A stretch of 64,000 bases of DNA from Paramacrobiotus metropolitanus (lineage: Eukaryota; Tardigrada; Eutardigrada; Parachela; Macrobiotidae), in assembly GCF_019649055.1 (NCBI RefSeq), contig NW_026570227.1:372001-436000 (forward strand). Reading direction: 5' to 3'. The notes below the pieces were generated by a model. That model searched no databases. It was given only the letters and a program-made list of their open reading frames with translations, and had not been told where the DNA came from. The position numbers were made by a program, and so were the translations under genes. Of this stretch, positions 13,241 to 23,735 are shown one piece after another (the stretch's first letter is position 1; the number at the start of each line of letters is the position of its first letter).

Positions 13241-14782
13241 CTGAATCGGTTGTGGCGGAGTGCACGCTGCTACAACTGATCAGCGGAATCTTCATATTCC
13301 GTGTTATGGTAATTGTGTGGATTCAAAATGTATTATTTTAATTGTGTAGCAATTTTCAAGATATTAATGTTACGTATATCCCCTTCTGTACTTATTATTT
13401 CTCCGGATCCGGAATGCCAAGAGAGGTTTGAATGAAGGAAGGTTATCTTTGGCATAATTTAATTGAATTATTTGCGCGCCGGTGTTGAATTTACATAAAT
13501 CATTTTCGCGCCAGTGTCATTGAAAGACAATTATATTATTACTCGAGTTAAAATCTTTTCACTTTTCAAAAAGAGAATTACAATGGAATTCTTGTAGTCG
13601 ACTGATAATGTTTTTATACAGCTGAAGATTTTTTTTCGGTTTGTTAAAACCAGGTTTCTAAATTTTTTTCAATAACAGCCGTCGGAACTGTTATTTTATT
13701 TCCCCGGGTGAGAAGTGTTGAGTTGAAAGGTAAATATTAAAAAACAGACGTCTTATGAAATTTTCTGTACATTTTTGAAGGAAAATTTAGGCATAATAAT
13801 TACCGTCATTTTTGAGGTATTATTTGCTTGGAAAGGTGTTGCAACACGTGAAATATGCTTTGCATTTTTGAATCGCGTAAAGTTTGTAATTTCGAATTTT
13901 CGTTATAAAATTCGCTGTTAAATGAAGTGGTAAAAGACTGCGTAGAAAGGTCAAGACTGAAATAAGCAGAAAATTCTGTACCATTAAGCACTGAAAAATT
14001 GTTCATTATTACATGTAACCCTGCTCAAAATTTTCTTTAAAGGTCACCATAGCTTGAAATATATAACAAAGTCATTCGGAACAAATTATAAAACCATGTC
14101 CTAAAAATGTCTAAATTAATATCAGTTAAAATGTTTTCCGATGACTAAGAAGATGGTATAACTGTTGTTATATTTAAATTTGGTACGGTCGATTACCATT
14201 TATGGGCAGTTGCGTACGTCATTGGGACGGGGCCTAAAGGGCTGCTCTAATATTAGCTGCTTTCCTTAGTTGGCGGTGGCCAGTGCCTCATACGCAGGGA
14301 GAAAGAGGTTATGGTTAGGTACGTACTACGCGATTTCGTACAAAGTGCCTCTGAAGTGCAGCAAACGGTCAGTTTTTGTTACTTAAACCCGCAACAGTTG
14401 CAGTCCTTGTTTCAGTTGAAACATTTTCGTTAGTTAACGCATTCAAACCTTTATGTATGCATACGATTAACCGGTCAGGTTGACCTTTGGTATAACATTG
14501 ATGAAACTTTTCCTTGTGCTTTAAATGAAACTTTTTGACCTTTTGTTTTCAACAGCGGTTATCTTTGATAACTTGTTCGTTACGCCGGCTGATACTCAAG
14601 CTGAATCTATAGCTCTTCTTCAAGCACGAATTGCTCGCACTGATTGGTATCTTTTGATATTTGCACCTATTCAGTGACAGGTACCTTGTTATAGCACTTT
14701 TACACTGCAGTTATTATTTCAGTGTACTGTATTTACTTTAAAAAAATAATTGTGTAATATTATTATTTATTGGTTATCTCTT
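13241..14782 (+). other. Long leader of the LTR element
   Basis: About 1.5 kb between primer-binding site and hairpin array with no plausible coding frame on either strand; AT-rich. It would be the packaged leader RNA. Confidence 0.55.
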
Positions 14783-14926
14783 TACCCAGTGGTACAGAGG
14801 TAGTTTACCCAGAGGTAAACAGGCAGGTTGTGTGGTTTGCGAAAGAATTTGGTTTTCACTTACGTTCGAAGTTACTGTAGTTGTTCTTTACCCAGTGGTA
14901 AGGAACTAGTCTACCCAGCGGTAGAC
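14783..14926 (+). promoter_or_regulatory. Four stem-loops with CAGN loops upstream of the ORF
   Basis: Hairpins TACC-CAGT-GGTA (14783-14794), GTTTACC-CAGA-GGTAAAC (14803-14820), CTTTACC-CAGT-GGTAAGG (14886-14903) and GTCTACC-CAGC-GGTAGAC (14909-14926). Bases outside the ACC/GGT core differ between hairpins, yet pairing is kept, which implies selection on RNA structure. They form two pairs about 100 nt apart, ending 42 nt before the ATG. A role in packaging, dimerisation or translation is inference. Confidence 0.7.
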
Positions 14927-14968
14927 AGGTAATTGTGTTCACAGTGTGTATTGGTTAATTATTTGCAA

Positions 14969-15874
14969 ATGGATTCTAAAGGACCAGCATTAATTAAGGC
15001 ATTCATTTATAATGCAAAAGTTTTAGCGTTGCTCGACACAGGGTCAACTTTTACGTTTTTAAATTTGGAAACATATCAGCAAATGGGAGACCCTCCGCTT
15101 ATTGATAAAGCAGATAGAAAGTCGGTTAGAACAGCGTCTGGTCACAGGATATATGCGTTAGGTTCCGTAGACCTTGAAATTACAGCTTTCGGTAGTGAGC
15201 GTACAGTAAAATGTTATGTCATGAGGCATAACCCAAAAAACTATGATCTTATTTTGGGCTGGAGTGACTTCAGAAGTTTTATGGAGCCACTGTGCAAAAC
15301 TGAGCCAGCTTTAAAAAAATTTCTGGATAACTACTTTCGTAAAATAGAACCTGACCCCAACCTTGTAAGTGATATCGAGGGTTGTTTAATGGCTATGGAA
15401 TACGATCAAAACAATGAAGTGGGGTATTCAACAAGTAAAATGGCAGCTCACCTACACCGTATTATTGATCGCGCTTACGAAAGCGGTTACAACGATGGTT
15501 TCGAGGAAGGGTATCAGACTGCGTGTTCTGATCATGGCATTGACCCAGACGGCGCATATGACGAGTGCGACTGTGGTGATTGTGATATCTGCTGTGGCGG
15601 CCCATTCTTTAACAGCCCTAACAATATAAAAAACGACTGCGGTGGATGCGGTAATTGCAATTTTTGCTGTGACGCCGATGGAAATTTTTATTACATGCCA
15701 CCTGATTGTGGTGGATGCGGAAATTGCAGTTTTTGTTGTGATGAGGATGGTTATTATATCTATATGGAAAATGTCGATGAAGATAGAGCATTTAACAACG
15801 GGTATAATCCGCGATGGGATGCTAATAACGTAATTATGAATGACGACGACTCAGATGCCAGTGATGATGAATAA
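14969..15874 (+). CDS. Retropepsin-like protein with Cys-rich repeats
   Basis: Single ORF of the 4.3-kb LTR element, 301 codons from ATG 14969. The N-terminal third resembles a retroviral-type aspartic protease: the active-site triad LLDTGST at about residues 20-26, and a distal LILGWSDF in the place of the usual hydrophobic-hydrophobic-G motif. The middle is charged and helical (YESGYNDGFEEGYQTACSDH). The C-terminal third has three Cys clusters: DCGDCDICC, then two near-identical copies of DCGGCGNCxFCCDxDG, and an acidic tail. The clusters could bind metal and act in place of a nucleocapsid zinc knuckle; that is inference. No gag capsid or polymerase domain is visible. It is preceded by four conserved hairpins and intact, consistent with a young element. 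Confidence 0.78.
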   Translation: MDSKGPALIKAFIYNAKVLALLDTGSTFTFLNLETYQQMGDPPLIDKADRKSVRTASGHRIYALGSVDLEITAFGSERTVKCYVMRHNPKNYDLILGWSDFRSFMEPLCKTEPALKKFLDNYFRKIEPDPNLVSDIEGCLMAMEYDQNNEVGYSTSKMAAHLHRIIDRAYESGYNDGFEEGYQTACSDHGIDPDGAYDECDCGDCDICCGGPFFNSPNNIKNDCGGCGNCNFCCDADGNFYYMPPDCGGCGNCSFCCDEDGYYIYMENVDEDRAFNNGYNPRWDANNVIMNDDDSDASDDE

Positions 15875-16939
15875 ATTGTGCTTGCTTGTGTCTTTGATTT
15901 TGTGTGAGTCAGATTGCTTCTGTGTGAAAACTATGCTGAAAATTTTGTGCTCTTACATTTTAGCCTAAAAGCCCCAGTGTAAAATGTCCCGCATACCAGC
16001 TTTAAAAAAAATAAATAAAAGAGCGCAAAGCGGCATTAACAGTAACAAAAGATTTTCAAAAGCTGGAAAAAGAATAAATGGGACGAATTCAAAATTCATT
16101 TTATTTTCGTTTATTTTTGTTTCCTCCACCTGGGCATAAAAAAGCCAAAAGGCATAACTAATAATTGAAGCGCCTAAAGTAGTCAAAAGACCGCAGTGAT
16201 AAGAGTTCCTGAAATAGAAATGCATCAAGACATGCATTAAAAGAGTTCCTGAGTATGGGTAAGTATTTTACCGCTTCTGCTTTCAACTTACTTTCTTTTT
16301 CGGATTATCCATTTAAATTTTCAAAAGAAAAGAAGGCACGTAAATTTGCTTTGCTAAAATAAAACGAGAGGTGCCTGTAAAAGCGCTTAGCGCTTATTAA
16401 TTTAGTTGTTCATTAAAAATAATTTAGCAAGAAGAATTTCTAAAATTTTTGCATCATCCATCTGGCCAATTCCGCTGAAATACGGATGGATATGCCTCTG
16501 CCAAGAAATTTACCAGCTGTCGGTACAACTCCCGCGAACGGCCAGCGCACTAATGGATTCTGATCCCGATCGCGGATGTACCGAAATAACTTGCCAGTGA
16601 TGATTGAATCTGGCGGCCACGTGAGGCATGCGGCACGAAACCATCCGATAAGAAGATAATTATTATGATAAATATGCGATATGTACTGGAAAACGGAATC
16701 TCGTGCACGTGGACATGGATGTGCCCTGACTGGACACACATTTAGTGGATTTCTGTTAGCGTAATTGTGTGTCGATTTGAGTGCTCTCGTACTGTTTACG
16801 CATTAAAATGTGCATGCTTATTTAACTGCAATCATTGTTCTTTCTGATGTTTATTTTTAAAAGTTATTTTCTTGTTTGCTTGCTCGCTTTCCCATCTTTT
16901 TGATGCCAAGGGACGGCATCAACTTAGTCGGGGAGCACT
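15875..16939 (+). other. 3' interior of the LTR element
   Basis: No credible ORF on the element's strand. Ends next to GTCGGGGAGCAC immediately before the 3' LTR, a possible short polypurine tract. Confidence 0.5.
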
Positions 16940-17233
16940 TGGTAGAAACTACCAAGCCTAACCTATTTTTTATCCTATACTGCATGTACTCGTACATCTG
17001 TAACATCCGATGTGCTATCGTTGTGTTGTATATTCCGGTAATGGTTAAAAGCCGGGTGCAGCCGGAATTAAGCATTCATTAGTTGCACCAAGCCGCAGAA
17101 CATCGGCGGCTCTCGCTCTCCCATCTTATTAAAGTCCATTTCATTTCATACTATGTATTCGTATCTCTTTACTCGTATATTGCATATACTCATAGTGTTA
17201 CGTAAAGTAATGTTAGCAGCACGGGTGCTAACA
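16940..17233 (+). repeat. 3' LTR
   Basis: Matches 12931-13223; followed by the GTCG target duplication and then kinase-Kelch sequence in the same register as the other side. Confidence 0.93.
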
Positions 17234-17660
17234 GTCGTAGTTCACGCCATGTCCCTTTGCCTATATTCCACAAGTGGAATGTTTTATCTGGCTTATGGAG
17301 GAGATGCAGTTGCTCAGTGAACACGATTTCTGTATCCGCTAAATGCCGCCCAATAACTGTCAGCTGGCTGGTGTCGATACTTGGAGGGAAGACCATTTTC
17401 TCGTAGCTTATGCGGTCAGTAACAGGGTCGAACATTATTAGGAAGGTTCGGTCAGCTCTCCACTTACAGGAAAAAAATATTATAGCGTGTTTTCCTCGTA
17501 GCTTTGATAGTACAGTTTTTACTGGTATCCTGTTCGCCGCAACTGGATCCAAACATTTTCGAATGAGATCGGCTAAGTTTGGCGCAGTTTTTTCGCTAAC
17601 AAAGGGCACGTAACCATCATTTATCTTTGTGGCATATTCGAAATGGGTATAGTTTGGCAA
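17234..17660 (-). pseudogene. Kinase-Kelch gene copy 1, kinase C-lobe end
   Basis: Read on the minus strand: FEYATKINDGYVPFV, then LADLIRKCLDPVAANRIPV, the last helices of a protein kinase C-lobe with the conserved Arg of subdomain XI. This runs directly into a Kelch-like region (LIMFDPVTDRISYEKMVFPP; HLWNIGKGTWREL). The linkage of kinase to Kelch in one frame is visible here and in copy 2. The rest of the kinase is absent: upstream of about 17645 the sequence switches to an unrelated gene in another frame. Confidence 0.65.
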
Positions 17661-19799
17661 GCGATTTCTTCGCAGCCTGTTTCTTCCAGTACTCCTGCCA
17701 TTCATCCAAGACGTAGTCGAAATAATCGTCTTCCAACAAGACCGTGAATAGCCGGGAAGATCCGTCTGGATACAAGATATCCAGGTCGAACTGCACGCGG
17801 TCGTTGATGTTCCTTTCGTCGGCACGGTGATGAAACACCAGATGCATGTCGAAGACACGCAGGATCTCGGCGGCCGTCATCGTCTCCACCTGCCGATTGG
17901 TCACTTTTTCGCCACTCACTTCGTACTCGGCGGTATGACCGCTGCCCACCGGCAAGCTGTTATGCGCGGGACGACAGCTGTCCTCGTCGGTGGTGGGCGG
18001 CTTGGTGCGGGGATGGGAGACCCGATGAAAAACATACAAGTTCGCCCAGAAGGCGTCCTTCTCCGGTGGTTCATCGTTGACTTTCACGACAATACAATAC
18101 TGAAAATCCGTAGTCGGCCCCAGCAGGTTCGCCGCTTCAACGAAGAGGTGCGTAATTGTCTCGTGCGTGAAAGACACTTCACACGCAATCACAGCCGGGT
18201 TGGGAAATTTCCCGGTTAACCGTTTGGAAAACTTGAGTATTTTATCCACTTTCCTCAGGTGCACTATGCCACACCCCAAACGATCCACAATTCCCTCTAA
18301 ATCCACTTCTCCAAGAGCCACAAAATCTTTGCTCTTGCCATTCAACTGCTTTTTGACCGCGTCCATCAGCTCGTTGGCGGCTCCGCTGTGCACGTCCGTC
18401 GCGTGGACTACGGCGTACGTCCAATTCATATGGACCAGAATGCGACACGCTCCGCGGTATTCGTTGGCGAAGTACTCCCAGTCCGCAGCGTCGTAGTCGC
18501 TGTGCATGCCCACGGCGAACTCCACATCCGTCTCGAACAGCTGGGCGTCGACGAAGTCCTCTACCTGGTCTAGGTCGCGGATTAAATCCGGTTTGTTGGC
18601 CATTTCTGCAGAACGATAGAAACGTAGAGTTAAGAGCGAGGAACTTGCACATTCACCAGCATAAACTCGCCACACGCACGAACAACACTAATAATGAAAC
18701 GCCGACGGCGGCGATATCGCAGCCGTACGGGACATGCACACACACCTACCCACTGTTTCCGGTAGCTCCTGTCCGCTGATTAAGCGACCGACGGAGGTCA
18801 GTAAAGTGTTCAACACGGTCAGGAAGCGGGCCATCGTAAACTGCAACATACACATAAGGAGAAATGTGTGGGAAAGGTTACTGGGGGACACGCCGACTCA
18901 CTTCGCGATTGCCACCGGTCCACAGCTGGCCGACTAAGGGCTCCACTACGCTGTTGAGCTCCACCCGCAAATCTTCGGCAACAGCATACTGAAGAGCCCT
19001 GCTTAGTCCACAGGCGACATCGACTACCACTTCCCGCTCCGTGTCGCGGCACTTGCGCAGCGCATGCAGCGCCGTATCGGACAGCTCCCCCGGGGCGGCC
19101 AGCGTCGCCGACAACACCCTCAGCCGGGAGCGGCGCTGCAGCAGGATGAGCTGGCAGGCCGAGGCCAGCAGCAGGCGCTGTCGGGGGGCCAGCTCACCGG
19201 CCACACTGAACAGCTGCGCCAGTTGGACGCGGACGGCCGCGTATCCGTCGCGCTGCAGCGTCGCGACCACTTCCTCCACCGGGAATGAGCCGGATTTGGC
19301 GCTGGCGTCCGCACGCGCACCGTCTTCTGCAAAACAAACGCCAACCAGGTTAACACACGACAGCACATACGCCACACTGGTCCCCAACTGACCCTCTGGT
19401 AATGACTGGCGCCGTGCGCTGAAGATCACCCCGATTCTCTGCAAATAAAAACGGACAAGTAGGGGTGAGCCACTGCGAATCACATCCGGGGAAAATTGGC
19501 TAAAATACCTCGATTATATCGAGCGCGTCAGCTGGGAAAATGGGCGCTTCCGGGATAAATGCACCCGAGCTGTGCCGGACAGTCGTGAAATGCGGATTCA
19601 AGAGGGGAAGACGACGGACAGCGCCCGGGAACCGGCTGCCGACGGACGCGACGAGGAAGCCGCCCGGCCGCGCTCCTCCGCCGGTGTCTGGCTTCGTCCC
19701 CTCGCGACGGACGGGGGCCTGTCCGTTGGGAATCCCACAGGGAACGCCGATCAACTGCAACGACAGCATGTTGCCCTGATTTTGTTTAACTTTTACCAT
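17617..19799 (-). CDS. Five-exon gene of unknown function, 3' end rearranged
   Basis: Exons on the minus strand: 19799-19509 (or from 19757, since an acceptor gttgcag also fits), 19438-19393, 19326-18902, 18840-18750 and 18605-17617. Donors are GAG|GTATTT, G|GTCAGT, GAA|GTGAGT and G|GTAGGT; every acceptor is a good pyrimidine-AG and all four phases match, so the model is strong. The product is about 613 residues. The N-terminal part is Pro/Gly/Arg-rich, the middle is alpha-helical and Leu/Ala-rich (HEAT-like in feel), and the large last exon is mixed alpha/beta. I recognise no family. The last residues (FRICHKDK) are read out of frame from kinase-Kelch sequence, so the original C-terminus is probably lost. 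Confidence 0.68.
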
Positions 19800-19991
19800 T
19801 TATTTCCTAATTCTCTAACCTTCCACTGAATTTTCTAAACAATTCACATATATTTATTTTTATTTGTACTTTTTTCCTATTCAATTTTCCATTTTTTTAT
19901 GTTTTTAACTCCAACATAAATATTAAATTTTATTGTGTTTCGTTTAATTCGGCTGAAAAATTCGGTCAGTTAAGGCGAGGCAATAACGTAC

Positions 19992-22635
19992 ATCGCGCGA
20001 GGTGAGGAGGTCGGCCATGAATTCGCTGCTGGTGATGTCGACGCCGCGGCCGCTGCAGCGCTCCGCCGCCGGCGTCAGCAGGGATAAGTAGAAGGTGGGA
20101 CGCTGATCCTGCCGGCGCAGATCATAATCCCGCCACATCTTCGCCCTGCTGTTCCAGAAGACGGATTGGATGGCGTCGCCGCGGTCCAGCGCCAGCTGCC
20201 GGTACGAATCCGCGCGCACCGGATCGCCTGCACAAACGTTTATTCAGTATTTACAATAATTCAACAAACAGGCCACAGAATTTTAATTTTCAATTAAGCA
20301 AAGAATACAAATCTTTTTTCAGTTTCTTGTAAAACATTTTCCACTATTACTGAACAAAGAACAGGTTCTATATTTTTTTTCCCAATTTATTAAAAAACAA
20401 AACCAAGCGAGGGATCTTATTTCTGTAAAAGCAGAGGCAACCAAAAGACGTTCCCAATTTATACGAAAAGATTTTTACGTTTTTGGTAATAAATAATATT
20501 TTAAATAAAGAAGAATAGTCATTAAAAAAAATAAAAATCCTGCTTAAGGTAATTTATAAAACTAATTATTTCGGAAGACTGTGCTGACCGGTGAGTTGGT
20601 AGAGATCGCTGAGGACGTTCTCGGTGGCGCAGAGCAGCGCGTTGAGATCCACCGGGACGATGCTGCGCGTGCGGATCGTCAAAAAGTCCGCGCTGGCACT
20701 GTCCAGCCAGCGCGTCGAGAAATCCAGCCCGCTCTCCGCGCCCGCCGCCACGTTCCCGTAGAAACTCGCCGGACCCGCTGGAAAGGAACGAAAAACATTA
20801 ACCTTAAAAATCCTGCACAATAAACAAGACAAACAATCAAAACTAAAACAAGGACAATTTTAACAACAATTACATTACAGACAAAAAAAGACGAAAACAC
20901 TGGAAAAAAGTAAATGAAAAATTTGTGATAAAAATATCAGAGGCATTAAAATACAAAAAATAAATACAAAATTTAATAATAATAAAAATAAAATCATAAA
21001 AAGTGCAGGTAACTGGTGGGCGTACTCTGGATGGATTTGTTGAGGATTTCCTGCGCGTGGTGGTAGTCCTCGAAGTAGGACTCGGGGCGCGGCGTGCTGA
21101 GGCCGCCGCCCGTGTAGCGGTTGAGCGTCAGCGCCTGTCCGCGAAAATGAAAGGTGGTGGATCGCTCCTTCATCCAGAATTTGTACTCCTTCTCCAGATA
21201 CGGCAGCATCTTGCGCAACACGAAGTCGGCGTCGGTGGGCGGGACATTGGGGTGCTTGATGTAGTGGTCGATCATCAGCGCCAGCACCGGCGGCTCCGAC
21301 TGCCGGATGTAGTACACGCGGTTCCCGTTCGGGATAAACCCGTACCTGATAAATCAATCCAGCAACTGACCGCAGCGTCTCACAAAATGGTATTATTTTC
21401 TTCAAAATATTATTACTACTCACAATTTTCTTATTTATCACAAATTCAGTTATCACACGATTTTGATTTTATTTGTATTTTATTTTATCTGTACATTTAT
21501 TCAGTTTTTCGATCGTAATACATTAACGCTTAAAATTGCTTAAAAATAAAACACATAAGAACAACGATCAGATCCATAGGAAATTACTTGTATCTTCGAG
21601 ATTGTTGCATATTTTAAATTTCCTCCAGTCTGGTTTTAATTATTCAGAATAACGAAACAGGAAAAAGAAATTTGACAGACAAAGGATGCTAAATAAAATT
21701 TTTAATTTAATTAATCCAGTAATTTTTAATTTAATTTCACCTAATTAATCAAACAAAGCTAAGCCAAATATAACACCGTTAATCAAACAGCTCTAAATTA
21801 AACTGACCCATTTAATCAATTGTTATAATTCAGCATCAGTAAATGCAGTACTCTGTTCTGTATTTGTAAAAAGCTGAAAATTAGGTCGGCACTGACTGGT
21901 CGATGAGGTAGGCGAAGTTGAGGAGCACGCCCTTGGCGGTGTCCGTCATGCCCGAGACGAGGAGGCCCTGCAGCGTCCAGAAGGAGTCCCAGTACACTGC
22001 GCGGAAACGGCCGCCCGGGACGATGCAGGGATTCGGCAGGCTGATGATGGAGTGACGCGACGGCTCCGCGCTGGCCGACGCCGCCACCTGCGCCAAAACA
22101 AATTAAATTATACAAAATAAATAAAAAATACCGCTGCAAATTTAAAAAATTAAAGAAAACCTGTGGGAGAATTCAGCACATAAAGCGCAAAATATACGAA
22201 AAAATGGGAAAACAGTTTTAAAAAAGCGGACATGACGTTGGCGCTGTCGTTGCACTCAAAACTATTGAACTGTCAATAAATACCGCCGCATCGGTAAAAT
22301 GAACATCTTTAAACTGGATAAGAACACCTCGTACAAAAACGCATATAAATCAATAAATAAACACGCTACCTGGCGTCCGAGATCGCGCCAGCGGATGGGG
22401 ACTGGCTCGGCGAAGGCGCGCAGCGGTTGGTTGACGATGTGGTCGTAGAGGGGGAGGCCGGCCTCCGCGACGGTCTGGCAGTCGGCGGGGATGATGCGGA
22501 GGGGACGGCGCAGCGTACCGCGACGTTCAGCGCCCGCGGCACGCCCGCAGGCGCGGCGCCAGTACAGGGAACCGGCCAGTACGCGGCGGATCATCGCGCG
22601 GTCCACGGAGCGTTGGATGTGCGAGATGTAGGACT
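19992..22635 (-). pseudogene. Trehalase (GH37), incomplete and degenerate
   Basis: Trehalase splits trehalose into two glucose molecules. Five minus-strand exons: about 22635-22370, 22087-21897, 21345-21026, 20777-20589 and 20227-19992; all phases match. Landmarks: LRAFAEPVPIRWRDLGRQ; IVPGGRFRAVYWDSFW (signature 1); YGFIPNGNRVYYIRQSEPP; AESGLDFSTRWL, around the catalytic Asp; DAIQSVFWNSRAKMWRDYD. Signature 1 normally reads PGGRFxExYYWDxY; here the Glu is Ala and one residue is missing. The AESGWDFSxRW tryptophan is Leu. The exons with the second signature (QWDxPxGW) and the catalytic Glu are absent: the next 180 bp are AT-rich and then another gene begins. The N-terminal exons are also not seen. 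A relic or inactive paralogue is likeliest. Confidence 0.75.
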
Positions 22636-22639
22636 AACC

Positions 22640-23735
22640 GTCACTAACGCTGCCTGCAGACAGTGAGAAGGAGCCAGTCACAAATGGCAACAGAGAGCGA
22701 TTCTCTACGATACCTCGTACAACGGTACTACAACCAAGGTACAAGAAGGCCAAAAATTATCGAATCAATCAAACAAATTTCCAATACTGAGTAGCCTGGT
22801 GGGATCATTGGAGTCTTACTATTGTAGAACGATAAAATAATAATAATTCATGATGATGAGTAATTTATTTTTTAGTACTGCATGGCTGCGAAATGGTGCT
22901 ATCATGCGCTGTTCCCTGTACTGTCAGCGCTTCCAGCTACGGAGCGTGACAGAGTCGTACAGCACGCAGCACGTAGAGAGGAACGTCGCTGTCGAAGAAA
23001 CAACCAAAGAACTATTTCTGAGGCGGAGATGATGCCCAATAGTAACACGACACCCACTCCACAGTCCACAAAATACTCAAAAGGGTCTGCACTGACAAAA
23101 CAGCAGCGAAAAACAGTTTTCTCGTCTGGCAGACTGCATGCTGCTGGGTGCTGCAGAGTTGTCAGCTCTCAAACACTCAGCACGCAGCCCGTCGCAGTTT
23201 GCCAGCCATCTTTCGGCCTGCACCACCTTACCTGGCGATTATTCTAACCAAAATGATCACATATAATCAATCCGAATTATTTCCCATCGAGATTAAGACG
23301 TCGCTTATCAAAACCAATCAAAAAACAGCAATAACTGTATAACTCACAGTCTCACAGTCTCACTCTCACAGAATCGACAGACAAGATTCACAAGAACTTT
23401 CAAGTTTCAACCACTGGGGAAATCAGAGAAATCACGCTGCCACACCGGGCGGTTGCAACTGTTATACAGGCGTATACGACTGCACGCTTCCGGAAGTTGA
23501 TATAATATACACTTTATTTTAATCATATAAACAAGACCACAGCAAAGCTGCCAAGAAAAACAACATCGGGTACAAATCATTTCCGATCAGCCAATCTGAT
23601 ATAATACAAGCTGAGCACGGATGAATATTGGCTTGCGACTATTTCAGAATTTTCTAACTGTCAGAAGAATGCAGTATGTTGCAACGTGGTTAGAAAATAA
23701 GCTGTTTCCATGAAATTCACCAGAGCAAAACCCGC
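22640..23735. other. Intergenic, no clear gene
   Basis: A 121-codon frame at 22882-23247 is Arg/Ser-rich with no domain I can name. A CTCACAGT run (about 23341-23375) is a short simple repeat. Confidence 0.4.

Larger units (their letters stand above)
12931..17233 (+). mobile_element. Complete non-autonomous LTR retrotransposon
   Basis: Direct repeats of 293 and 294 bp (TGGTAGAAACTACC...GGTGCTAACA) bound a 3.7-kb interior. The element is flanked by a 4-bp target duplication GTCG (12927-12930 and 17234-17237). A primer-binding site follows the 5' LTR. The interior has one substantial ORF (retropepsin-like) and no reverse transcriptase, RNase H or integrase, so it must be moved by an autonomous relative. 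The LTRs look almost identical by eye, which indicates recent insertion. The host site is a kinase-Kelch gene; the paralogue near 58105 shows the uninterrupted sequence. Confidence 0.92.
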
